Source of the DNA: Planotetraspora sp. A-T 1434
Lineage (GTDB): Bacteria; Actinomycetota; Actinomycetes; Streptosporangiales; Streptosporangiaceae
NCBI RefSeq assembly: GCF_025420585.1
Contig: NZ_JAOEGB010000011.1
Location: 177,493-241,492, forward strand
Length of the DNA: 64,000 bases
Direction of reading: 5' to 3'
The notes under the pieces were generated by a model. The model saw only the letters and a list, made by a program, of their open reading frames with translations, searched no databases and was not told where the DNA came from. The first letter of the stretch is position 1; every line of letters starts with the position of its first letter. The position numbers were made by a program, and so were the translations under genes. This document shows positions 28,886-37,568 of this stretch, piece by piece.

Positions 28886-29488
28886 TCAAACCGTGCCGTC
28901 GGGGAAACGTGCGGCGAGGCGCGGGTACCGCTCGGGCAGGGTGTCCTCGTCGACCCGCCACCGCCCGTCGTCGGGTGGCGCGCCGCGGCGCACCCTGGCA
29001 CCGAGGAGGTCGGCGACGGCGCGGGCGATGTCGCCGCGGTCGCCGCCCGCCCGGACGTAGGCATTTTCGGGCACCTGGTGGAGCTTCATGAACAGGTCCC
29101 AGTGCCCGTCCTCTACGGCAGCCATGTCGGGCAGGTCGGCTAGGGCGTCGGGGTCGGCGACCACCGTCTCGAACGACGTGCGGCCGAGGGCGAGCAGGCT
29201 GGCCCGGAAGTGGGTGAACCTGTCCTCGTATCGGAAGTACGCGTGCCATGTGTCGGCGGTGCCGCCGGCGAGCAGGCATGCCGCCGCCCACACCTCGGGC
29301 CGCCAGGCACGCTCCAGTATCCGCTCGAAATTGACGGCGAAGTCGAGGACCTCGTTCAAGGGCAGCGTGTCCAGGTTGTCCAGCCACGCCTGCGCCACAG
29401 CGTCGCGGGGAAGCTCGTCCTTGTAGTAGCCGCACTCCAGTGCGGCGTACGCGTCCTCGATAACGTCCCAGAACCCGGCCTCATCCAT
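28886..29488 (-). CDS. DUF4240 domain protein
   Basis: The protein begins MDEAGFWDVIEDA and continues with the helical DUF4240 pattern (FAVNFERILERAW, DTWHAYFRYEDRFTHFRASL). Such proteins are common in actinobacteria, of unknown function, and may be linked to toxin-immunity loci. It has 200 residues from the ATG at 29488; an in-frame start nine codons earlier is possible. There is no signal peptide and no operon partner. Confidence 0.75.
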   Translation of the reverse strand: MDEAGFWDVIEDAYAALECGYYKDELPRDAVAQAWLDNLDTLPLNEVLDFAVNFERILERAWRPEVWAAACLLAGGTADTWHAYFRYEDRFTHFRASLLALGRTSFETVVADPDALADLPDMAAVEDGHWDLFMKLHQVPENAYVRAGGDRGDIARAVADLLGARVRRGAPPDDGRWRVDEDTLPERYPRLAARFPDGTV

Positions 29489-29752
29489 GCCGGCCACCGT
29501 AACGGCCCGCTCCAAGGGTCCAAGCCCCGCAGTCAGCCACGCCCGAACGTGCCGTCACAAAAGCGCTGAGCCGAGAGGACCAGCCGACTGGTACCTCGCC
29601 ACTCGGCCGACCCAACCGCCCAGTTGCGCCATTTCAATGGCTGCGGTCCGCTGGCGAAACATCCACCACGGGTTCCCTAGCCTCGGCTGCGTCCTGATCT
29701 GCTGGGGCATATCCATTAGGACGTGTGGTCGATCGGGGTCTCTGGCCGCGCC

Positions 29753-30568
29753 TCAATGAAGAAGGCCAAGTAGTCGGTCTGCTTGCCGTTCGAGACTGCC
29801 GGCGGGGTTGCGCTTCGAGAAGAGGCCCCCGGGACCGAGCGTGCACAGCCAGGCAAAGACAAGCAGGCGTCGGAGATCCAACATCCGAGTCGCCTCCGTC
29901 GTCGTCAGCTGGATCTGTTCCAGCAGCGCCGATCCGTCGAATGTCCCGTCAAACCGGGAGATGTGCTCGATGACCTCGGCGAGCTCAAAGGCGCGGTCGC
30001 TACGACCGGAGTCCTCCCAGTCGACCATCCGCACGCGCTTGCCGTCCCACAGGTAATTGGCCAGGTTGCCGTCCGACAGCCCGAGCACCGGCGCGACCTC
30101 CGCCGCGGTGAACTCATCGGTTGGGTAGTCGTCGAGCCACTCGGCTCCCTTCGCGAAGGCCCGCGTCACCAGCGGGTCGTCGCCCAGATCGGGCTGCTCC
30201 GCGCGCAGCCGGCGGGCCTTGGCCAACGCCACGCTCGCATTCCACGGAGACGGAGCCATACCGGCCAGCACCGATGCGGGGACCGACTCGTGCAGGGTCG
30301 TGATCGCCTCGGCCATGGCTTCGATCTGCTCGGGCGTGACGGCCTGCCCTCTCAGTGGGACACCGTCCAGCCTCGACATCACGATGACCGGCGGCTTGGC
30401 CTGCAGATCCGCCTCAAGAGGCAGCGGGGCCAGATCCGGGGCGTACTGCGCCAGGAGATTCAGCGCGCGCCATTCCTGCTCGTGCTCGCCACGGCTCCAT
30501 GAGACGTAGGTCTTGACGACTCTGTCGGCATGCATCGTGACGCCGTGCGTGCTCGACTGGCCGGCCAT
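29753..30568 (-). CDS. Aminoglycoside phosphotransferase-fold kinase
   Basis: This 271-residue APH/choline-kinase-like protein has a small N-lobe and the catalytic loop LSDGNLANYLWDG, in which the usual HGD is replaced by SDG but Asp and Asn remain. It is followed by MVDWEDSG as the metal-binding DxD-like site. The ATG at 30568 follows GGGAGGA. A longer frame upstream lacks homology. The substrate is unknown; resistance should not be assumed from the fold. Confidence 0.82.
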   Translation of the reverse strand: MAGQSSTHGVTMHADRVVKTYVSWSRGEHEQEWRALNLLAQYAPDLAPLPLEADLQAKPPVIVMSRLDGVPLRGQAVTPEQIEAMAEAITTLHESVPASVLAGMAPSPWNASVALAKARRLRAEQPDLGDDPLVTRAFAKGAEWLDDYPTDEFTAAEVAPVLGLSDGNLANYLWDGKRVRMVDWEDSGRSDRAFELAEVIEHISRFDGTFDGSALLEQIQLTTTEATRMLDLRRLLVFAWLCTLGPGGLFSKRNPAGSLERQADRLLGLLH

Positions 30569-30988
30569 GTCTTCCTCCCGCTGTCCCGGGGCGGGCAGGA
30601 CCTGAGCAGACCCGTCGCCCCTGGTCACCGAGGCTAGCCCAGGAAGCATCCCTCCCGAGGGGTGACTGTCATTCGCCTCGCTCCGCCTCCCGGCCGGCGG
30701 CTTGCGGCGCCTCATAGCGGTCGGCCACAGCGGTCCCAGGTGTAGGAACGGTGGGCGTGGCGCGTGGCATTGGCGGCGCGCCGCTCTCGGCGACGGGACC
30801 AGGTCTATGAGGCGGCGGCCGGCTGACCGTCTCGGAGATCGTCACCTGCCGTCGCGGGTGCCCGTACGGCCTGAGCTCGTGTCCACGCCTGAGCGGCGAG
30901 CTGGATCGCGTCGTAGGGACTGCCGAGCGGCGGGGTGTAGAACAGGACCCTGAATCGGCGTCCGTAGTTTAATGGAACGCTCCCGAAA

Positions 30989-32122
30989 GTGGACTCGGAT
31001 AAGTACCCTCCCTTCGTGGGATTCTCATTCAAAGTGGCGCCGGGTATTCGAATTCGAGCTTCCAGCTGTGGCCTTCGAGCGAGCGTTGGCCCAAGAGCCG
31101 CCCGAGTGCACTTCGGAGCCGGCAGAACTGGCTTTTCCACGGGTGCAGGACCCGTCAGCTTCTACACCTCACTCAGCGGGGGCCGATCATCAAGATCCTC
31201 TACCCGCTCTGTCGCTTCCTACCAGCGGCAACTGCGAGCTGCGGAGAAGGCGGAACAGGCCCGTACGCTCGCTGACGCTTTCGACGCTATCCACAACATC
31301 CACCGCGTAGAGTTCCCGCAGGCCAGGCCGCCCATGGTGCCGGCGCCTCAAGGCATTGATGAGGCGGAGATCCGGAAGCGTCACGAGAGCAAGGCGCTCG
31401 AAGGCGTCAGCATCTTCAAGAGAGGCGAGCGTGCCCAAGCCAAAGACACCGCCCGCTTCCACGCTGAGCAGGAGATCGCTCATGTCAGGCAGCAACTGGC
31501 CGCTCAGCGAATGCAATGGCAATCCGCGTTGGACGAGCGGTGGAAGCAGCTCTGCGCAAATCATCCAGATGTCGTGTTGGAGACCCTCGCGGAGGCGTTC
31601 GACGACAACGAGGCGCCCGCTGCCGCGGTTGGAGCGCTCGATGGAGAGGTGGCGCTGGCTGTGCTGGTTCCAGGCACTGATGCCGTGCCTAGCCGCTTTC
31701 CCAGCGTGACGGAGGCAGGAAACATCAGTCTCCGACAGACGCCCAAGAAGTATGCTGCCGCGTTCTACGCCCAGATGGTCTGCGGCTACGCCCTGGTGAC
31801 AGTGCGAGAAGCACTTGCCGTCGCCCCTGGGCTTTCCTCTGCCCGCATCGTGGCTGTCCGATCTGCGGGGCCAGACGCCTACGGGCGCCCGCGACTTGAC
31901 TGCATGCTGGCGTCGAGGATCACCCGTATAGCGTTCAAGGGCGTTCAGTGGGCGACAGCGGATGCCGCAACGATCATCAACGGTATATCGTCAGAGTTAC
32001 TCATCAGCCAGAAAGGCGCCTCCAAGGAGATGGTGCCCCTGGACCTGTCGAAGGAGCCAGAACTTGCGGCGTTACTCAGCTTGATAGATCCCACCGAGCT
32101 GTCGGGGTCACCTGGGTACTGA
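30989..32122 (+). CDS. DUF4236 domain protein with long coiled C-terminal region
   Basis: Residues 10-62 form a DUF4236 domain (SFKVAPGIRIRASSCGLRAS, HFGAGRTGFSTGAG). A helical, charged segment follows (about 85-200), then a globular C-terminal part of unknown type with a hydrophobic core (VALAVLVPG, YALVTVREALAVAPGL). DUF4236 proteins are usually short, so this long form is less common. The GTG at 30989 has no strong ribosome binding site. Codon use is less G/C-biased than in its neighbours. The function is unknown. Confidence 0.72.
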   Translation: MDSDKYPPFVGFSFKVAPGIRIRASSCGLRASVGPRAARVHFGAGRTGFSTGAGPVSFYTSLSGGRSSRSSTRSVASYQRQLRAAEKAEQARTLADAFDAIHNIHRVEFPQARPPMVPAPQGIDEAEIRKRHESKALEGVSIFKRGERAQAKDTARFHAEQEIAHVRQQLAAQRMQWQSALDERWKQLCANHPDVVLETLAEAFDDNEAPAAAVGALDGEVALAVLVPGTDAVPSRFPSVTEAGNISLRQTPKKYAAAFYAQMVCGYALVTVREALAVAPGLSSARIVAVRSAGPDAYGRPRLDCMLASRITRIAFKGVQWATADAATIINGISSELLISQKGASKEMVPLDLSKEPELAALLSLIDPTELSGSPGY

Positions 32123-32588
32123 GCGTCCACGACATCCCAGGCCTAATCGATCAGAGTGCGCCGTTCCACCAAGATGACATCACGCCAGATGCCGTGATGA
32201 CGGCCTATGCGCTCACGGGAGCCGACCAACCCGGAAGCCAAGAGCCTGCGCGATGCCTCCTCCTTTACTGTTCCCCATCATGGCGACGCGCGGGGGGATC
32301 GACTTCGTCCAGGCTGCGGATCGCTTCGACGCCGCGCGCGACGTCGATGAATACGCAGCGGTAGTAGCACCGCTCGGGTTCGATGATCCCGACCGGTCAA
32401 AGCGAATTGCGAGAGGGTGTCGGCGGGCGTCGTCGAGTGCGGCGTTCCAGAAGCTCCGATAGTCCGCGGTGGTGTGGGGGAGCGGCTCAATCCCAATATG
32501 GCGGAGATGGGTGCGTTCAGCGTTTCGTCTCCGTCGTTGCGCGAAGGAGGGCCGGAGCGTCGTCGACGCCCCGACCCTCCCCGGGCCA
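32123..32588. other. Gap holding only a decayed esterase fragment
   Basis: Between the DUF4236 gene and the GH27 gene I find no intact gene. The minus strand carries an acetylxylan-esterase-like remnant at 32213-32384, listed separately. Confidence 0.5.
32213..32384 (-). pseudogene. Acetylxylan esterase (AXE1/CE7-like) fragment with frameshift
   Basis: In one frame the strand reads CYYRCVFIDVARGVEAIRSL and DEVDP. After a 1-nt shift it continues RVAMMGNSKGGGIAQAL, the nucleophile elbow (GxSxGG) of CE7 esterases. Only about 55 codons remain, with no N-terminus and no Asp/His part. Confidence 0.6.
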
Positions 32589-35114
32589 TCAGGTGGTGTA
32601 ACGAATGACGTCGGTGCGCATCACGTCACCCGATGCTTTCACCGCCATGAAGGTGTGATTCGTCTTTGTGAGCCCTGAGGCGCTGAACACCTTCTGCTGC
32701 GTCGCGCGTATGTCGCTGTGCGTGTCGACGCGCTTGACGAGTTGGCCGTCGATGTAGATGTCGACGAGACCCTGATCAGGTGCGGTGGCGGTGATCCAGT
32801 CGACCCCTGTGCCCGCGAACGTGTACGAGACCGAGTCGCCGTCGTGGGTCGTGCCGTGGACGTCGTCGAGGTAGTCTCCGCGGAACTTGAAGTCCAGTTT
32901 CGCCGCGCCGAGCGGCAGCGTGGCAAGGTAGTCGGCCCGCAGGGTCACGGTCGATTCCGACAGGGTGTAGTCGGTGCCTTCCTTGAGTGCTGTGCCATCG
33001 CGGGAAACCCCGGCGAACTCACTCCCGTCGCGCAGGAGCTTCACCTGCACGTCCGCGGGAGCCTTCTTGTCGAACGACACCGCCGATGGGTCGATGAGAT
33101 TCGGCTGGATCACGTCGATGCGATCAAGCAGCATGAAGGCTCCGGACTTCTTGACGACTTTGAGCGTGTGGCTTCCGTTGGGTAGGTCCTTCACGCTGAA
33201 TACCGTCTGTTGCGTGAGACGCGGCTGTCCTGAATCGCGCCCGGTGTTCACGGTCTTCACGAACTTGTCGTCGACGTAGATATCGACGTTCCCCTGCGAG
33301 GAGTCCATTTCGGTGATGTAGGAGACGCCCGTGCCCACGAAGGCGTATTGGAACGAGTCGCCGTCGCGTTCGGTGTAGTGCACGCCGTCGCCATAGTCGC
33401 CCAGTCCACGTCCGGTGCTTTGCGACCATGATCCCGTGTAGACGATGCCGGGGGCGGTGTCGTCGAGTGTGTTGGTCCGGGACGGGCCCGATGCCGACGG
33501 GGGCGCCGCAGTGCCGGTGTCGGTGACGTTGACGGAGAGCGGTTGTGAGGTCGCAGCGACCTCTTTTCCACCGTTGCGGGTCCACTCACCGGCGTAGTCG
33601 ACGCGGAGTGCATCGTCGTTGACAGCGACTTCGGCACCGGACCGCGGCTTCACCTTGAGGAGCCGTACCCCGTGGACAGGGACATCCGAGGCGGTGAACC
33701 CGGTGCTGAAATGGCCGAGGTTCTTGCGGGCCCACAGGTCGCGCACGGTGGCGGTGCCGCTCAGGCCGATATCGGTCCAGTTCGCGGTGATGTCTTTCTC
33801 GGTTCGGCCGAGGTTGAACAGCGCGACGGTGTAGCTGCCGTCGGAGTTGAGCGCGTACCAGACCTGTTGCTGAGTCGCGGTGGAGACCGGGCGCGCCGGC
33901 GTTCCTGCTTGGTCGACGGCGATGACCTCGGGGTTGGTGAGCAAGCTGAGCCCGTAGGAGTCGAGGTCTGTCAGGTCGTTTCCGGTGTACAGCGGCGCAG
34001 CGGAGGTCGCCCACAGGGTCATAGCGGTCCGTCGTTCGTCGCGGGTCAGGCCGTCCATCTTGCCGTTGCCGATGTCGAGCGAGTCGAGGTCGTTCCAACC
34101 GCCGTTTCCGCCGTTGCGCCACCATGTCGCCTCGGTCGGGAAAAGCCGGACGATGCTGTCCCAGTTGGTGAGTGCGTCATGGGCGCAGTAGCACTCGACG
34201 TCCCACTGGATGCGCCAGCCGTTGGCCTTGGACCGCCAGTAGTCCGCGTAGTTCGGGTCGAGCGCCCACGAGAGTTCGAACCAGATCTTGTGCGCCTTGA
34301 GAGCCTTCGACCAGGCGGCGACATCCTCCCGGGCGTCAAGCGAGAGGTCGCTTACCCCGGATCCGGGGGTGACGCTGTCGAACTTGACGAAGTCGACACC
34401 CCACTGCGCAAGCAGGTCGACGATCGAGTCGACGTACTTCTGCGAGCACGGGTTCGAAAAGTCGATTCTGTAGCCCATCTTCCAGTAGTCGGAGGGTCGA
34501 AGCGGCTGCGCGGCGATGTCGTGCGTCGTGCACCCCGGCGCTCCGGCGATCGGCAGGCTCGCGTTGTAAACCTCGGGTCCGACGCCCGGGACCATGTAGA
34601 CCCCGAACTTCTGGCCGTTCGCGTGGACGTGGTCGATGATCTCCTGCAGGCCTTGCGGATAGAGCGTGGCGCTGGGCTTGGGCCGCCCGTTGGCGTCAAC
34701 CCCGTCGTTCCATCCCGCATCGACGTTGATGTAGTTATAGCCGTAGTTCTGCAGCTTGGCGTGCATCGCGTCGGACTGTTTGATGAGCTGGTCGCCGGTG
34801 ATCCACTTCCCGTTCCCGGAGTAGACCTGCATGCTGTAGCTGCTCCACCCCATGTATGGCCGCGTGGCCCACGGGTCGGCGGTGGATGGGAGTAATTCCC
34901 TGGGCGTCGGTGTCGGCACCGTGCCGGACGACGGCGCTGGCGAGGGAGTGGGGGTCGTGCTCGGTGGTGCGGTCGTGGACGCCGTCGGGGCGGTAGTGGG
35001 TGGGTCGGATGGAGATGCGGCCGCCGGCATGACCGTGCCGAGCGTGAGCCCGACGGCCAGCGCCGCGACGCTCATCACCGTGAGCGCTGGACGCGCCCGC
35101 GTGTGTCGTTTCAT
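32589..35114 (-). CDS. Secreted GH27-type alpha-galactosidase with C-terminal accessory domains
   Basis: The 841-residue protein has a Sec signal peptide (cleavage near AAAS, residue 33) and a Thr/Pro/Ser linker to about residue 65. The GH27 barrel follows (RPYMGWSSYSMQV, YNYINVDAGW). The nucleophile Asp is in VDFVKFDSV and the acid/base Asp is probably in RIQWDVE. After a beta-sandwich domain come two similar carbohydrate-binding-like modules (SFQYAFVGTGVSYIT and SVSYTFAGTGVDWIT) with a CBM_X2-like module between them. It would release galactose from extracellular alpha-galactosides. The ATG at 35114 follows GAAGA. Confidence 0.9.
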   Translation of the reverse strand: MKRHTRARPALTVMSVAALAVGLTLGTVMPAAASPSDPPTTAPTASTTAPPSTTPTPSPAPSSGTVPTPTPRELLPSTADPWATRPYMGWSSYSMQVYSGNGKWITGDQLIKQSDAMHAKLQNYGYNYINVDAGWNDGVDANGRPKPSATLYPQGLQEIIDHVHANGQKFGVYMVPGVGPEVYNASLPIAGAPGCTTHDIAAQPLRPSDYWKMGYRIDFSNPCSQKYVDSIVDLLAQWGVDFVKFDSVTPGSGVSDLSLDAREDVAAWSKALKAHKIWFELSWALDPNYADYWRSKANGWRIQWDVECYCAHDALTNWDSIVRLFPTEATWWRNGGNGGWNDLDSLDIGNGKMDGLTRDERRTAMTLWATSAAPLYTGNDLTDLDSYGLSLLTNPEVIAVDQAGTPARPVSTATQQQVWYALNSDGSYTVALFNLGRTEKDITANWTDIGLSGTATVRDLWARKNLGHFSTGFTASDVPVHGVRLLKVKPRSGAEVAVNDDALRVDYAGEWTRNGGKEVAATSQPLSVNVTDTGTAAPPSASGPSRTNTLDDTAPGIVYTGSWSQSTGRGLGDYGDGVHYTERDGDSFQYAFVGTGVSYITEMDSSQGNVDIYVDDKFVKTVNTGRDSGQPRLTQQTVFSVKDLPNGSHTLKVVKKSGAFMLLDRIDVIQPNLIDPSAVSFDKKAPADVQVKLLRDGSEFAGVSRDGTALKEGTDYTLSESTVTLRADYLATLPLGAAKLDFKFRGDYLDDVHGTTHDGDSVSYTFAGTGVDWITATAPDQGLVDIYIDGQLVKRVDTHSDIRATQQKVFSASGLTKTNHTFMAVKASGDVMRTDVIRYTT

Positions 35115-35189
35115 GCGATCTTCTTTCTTCGTGTGGTCCGGGGCCACGATGCCCGTGGACCAGCGGCGGTGAGCCGTCCGGTGCAGCGA

Positions 35190-35530
35190 TCAGTGATGGC
35201 AGCCTCGTGATGTCGAGGAGCATCGCCTGCCGCGGGTCGAGGGTGGGCAGTGGGATGCCTGCGACGGCGAGCACGGAGCCGGGTAACTCAGCGGCGTCGG
35301 CGTGCGTAAGGGCGAACCACTCCGAATCGCCGTTCTGATGCCGGAACGCGTCTCCGATCTCGCGGCGCACTCGCACGAGGTAGCCCGCGTGCGGGTCCAG
35401 CCCCGGAGGCGCATGCGCCGCTCTGGCCGGCTGAAGAGCTGGACAGCCGCGTCCAGGTGTAGAACGCTCGTGAACCGTCCTGGGCGATGATGCCGCGGCC
35501 CAAGATCAGCTCCCCAGCGGAGTGCTCTCG
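35190..35530 (-). pseudogene. GH36 alpha-galactosidase C-terminal remnant with frameshift
   Basis: One frame reads IIAQDGSRAFYTWTRL and a shifted frame continues VRVRREIGDAF, then AVAGIPLPTLDPRQAMLLDI. These match the end of GH36 alpha-galactosidases. The catalytic domain is missing and the normal stop is lost. It lies just upstream of the GH27 gene on the same strand, so it is likely part of an old alpha-galactoside locus. Confidence 0.6.
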
Positions 35531-35539
35531 GCATCCGGC

Positions 35540-36190
35540 CGGCCGCATCGACACAAGTGAAGACCCGGCTGCTCGCAAGGTCAGAACGGCGTCACTGCCG
35601 TCGCGCATGAATGGGCTCCTGACGATTCACGTCTACGCTGCCGATGCAACCACCGGCCCAATGCCGCCAACTTTGATCATTTCGCCTGGTCAGGCTGCGG
35701 GCGCCGCCATCGTCGCCGCCGCACGGTTGGAAGCGGAGGCGGAACGCGCGCCACCGCCGCTTTCGTCCGGGAAACCCGGGAGAAGAGCGCGGCCCTCATG
35801 TGGGATGCCGCGCTGGCCACCGAAGGGGTTCGGCGACATGCTGCGGATCGTATGTCTGGGCGTGATGGTCGAGCTGCGGTCTCTCGCCGCCCGGTGACCT
35901 CGTCGAGGCGCACCTCCGGCGTCCACGGTCGACATCCGTGAGCCTGACCTGATCAAGGGAGGTCACCTAGCGCCTGGCGGAGCTCGTCCAGAAGACCTCT
36001 CCCCCTTGATAACGCATGACGCGATGGAGTGAGGACGGGAGTTAGTGATCGCGCGCGGTGGCCAGGAGAAACAGCACGGGGGGCGACAGCGGGCATCGGG
36101 GTCCTCAAAGTCTGGCAGGGAAGTCGGTGAGTGCCGCCGAGCGTAGAACTCGTTCGCCCGTGAATCAATACTTGACGAAGGAAATTATTA
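35540..36190. other. Gap without a recognisable gene
   Basis: Short open frames exist on both strands but none shows a family motif, a ribosome binding site and normal codon bias together. The position between a GH36 remnant and a ROK remnant suggests that this is the scar of a deleted sugar-uptake segment. Confidence 0.4.
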
Positions 36191-36263
36191 AGCCTACGTT
36201 TCGGGCCATGCTTTTACCGAGTCCGGCACGGGCGCTCTCACGGATACTCCTGCGGTTACGGCC

Positions 36264-36542
36264 GTGTTCACCGCGGTGCTGACCGAGGGGCCGTTGAGCA
36301 GGGTCAGCCTCGCGCGGCGGCTCGGGCTGTTGTCAGCCGCGGTCACCAAGGCCGCGCGGCCGCTCATCGAGATGGGCTACCTGCAGGAACTGGCCGCCGC
36401 CGAGCGGACGGCCCCGGGCGCGGGGCGTCCGGCGAGCCCGCTGGCCGTGCAGGCGGCCCGCGAGTTCTTCGTCGGCGTGAAGATCACCAGGGATGAGCTG
36501 ATCGGCGTGGTCGTCGACCTGTGCGCGGACGCGTGTCCTTAA
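36264..36542 (+). pseudogene. ROK-family regulator, N-terminal fragment
   Basis: The frame reads GPLSRVSLARRLGLLSAAVT and ARPLIEMGYLQEL, the winged helix of ROK repressors. The Gly-rich linker GAGRPASPLAV and the first strand FVGVKITRDELIGVV follow, then a stop. About 300 residues of the ROK kinase-like domain are missing. The open frame extends back to 36192 without a clear start. ROK repressors usually respond to sugars, consistent with the alpha-galactosidase genes on its left. Confidence 0.65.
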
Positions 36543-36689
36543 GGACGTCCCCGAGGCCGTCGTCATGAATGGTGCCGTCGCCACGTTCTGGCAGTACCTT
36601 CCGCAACCCCGTAAGGCTCCGTCCGTCGTACGGCTCGCGCCGCTGCTGCACCGGGTCCCACGATGGGAGCGGGAAGGGCGGCAGCTCCT

Positions 36690-37459
36690 CGTGCAGCCGG
36701 CAGCGAATCGAGTGACCACGCCGCAGACATCGAGGCCGCGGCCATCGGACCTAACGCACTGGAGCAGCTGAGCGACGACGTCATCCGCCTGGCCCGTGCA
36801 TACGTGCACGCGCCACCGCTGCCGCTCTTCGGAGAGCTGACCCGGGTGCGCAACCGTACGTACCGGCTGCTGGAGCGCACGCGGAATCCGAGGCAGCAGC
36901 ACGAGCTGTACCTCGCCGTCGGCCAGCTCTGCGGACTCCTTGGCTCAGCATCGCCGCCCGAGCGTCCGCCCTTCTCGGCGACAGCGACGGCACTCGCAAC
37001 GCGATCCTTGCCGCCCGAGACGCTCGAGGACCGCAGGGGGAGTTGCACGAAGGCGTTGGCGGTGAGTTCGGATTCGACGAGGCCCGCGAAGCCTTCTGCG
37101 CCGGATCCGCCTACCTGAACGCGGGCATGGCGCAAGAAGTCGAGGCAGAGTGCGAACGAGCGCTCAGCCTTTACCGAGCGGTGCCTGCCGAGCAGCGTTG
37201 GTACGCTGCGGAAGCAAGCGCCTGTGTCGACCTAGCCGCCGCCCGCCTCCTCGCCGACGACATCGACGGAGCCGCCGATGCTCTGGCCCCTGTCTTTGCC
37301 CTAAAACCGGATGGACGGGTTGAGGGCCTGGTCAAGCGCATGGGGCAGGTCCGTGCTTCTCTCGCGTCTGTCCCGTCTCATGACGCAGGCGCTTTGGCGG
37401 ACAGAATTGAAGCATTTTCGACAGAGACTGCTACCCGAATGCTCCCTGCATCCCATTGA
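36690..37459 (+). pseudogene. XRE/TPR-type regulator with internal deletion and frameshift
   Basis: The first part reads AAIGPNALEQLSDDVIRLAR and ELYLAVGQLCGLLGSAS, then breaks near 36950. A second frame continues WLSIAARASALLGDSDGTRN and VGGEFGFDEAREAFCAGSAY to a stop at 37459. The order matches the TPR half of large actinobacterial XRE regulators, but the helix-turn-helix and about 100 residues in the middle are lost. The second part alone, from 37043, could give a 138-residue protein. Confidence 0.6.
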
Positions 37460-37568
37460 GTTCCGGATCGCCTGATTCTCGGCAAGAGTGACCCCGTTGT
37501 AGCGATGTAGCGCCTGCAATCGATAGGCAGGAGGAGAGGGCATGACTCCGGCGGTTGTGGGGGCTTGA

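Noticed and set aside
30805..30988. Possible small minus-strand protein ending GDDLRDGQPAAAS
   Set aside because: No family, no ribosome binding site, and it overlaps the upstream region and start of the DUF4236 gene.
35540..36190. Short frames on both strands in the gap between the GH36 and ROK remnants
   Set aside because: None has a family motif together with a plausible start; they are not better than chance.
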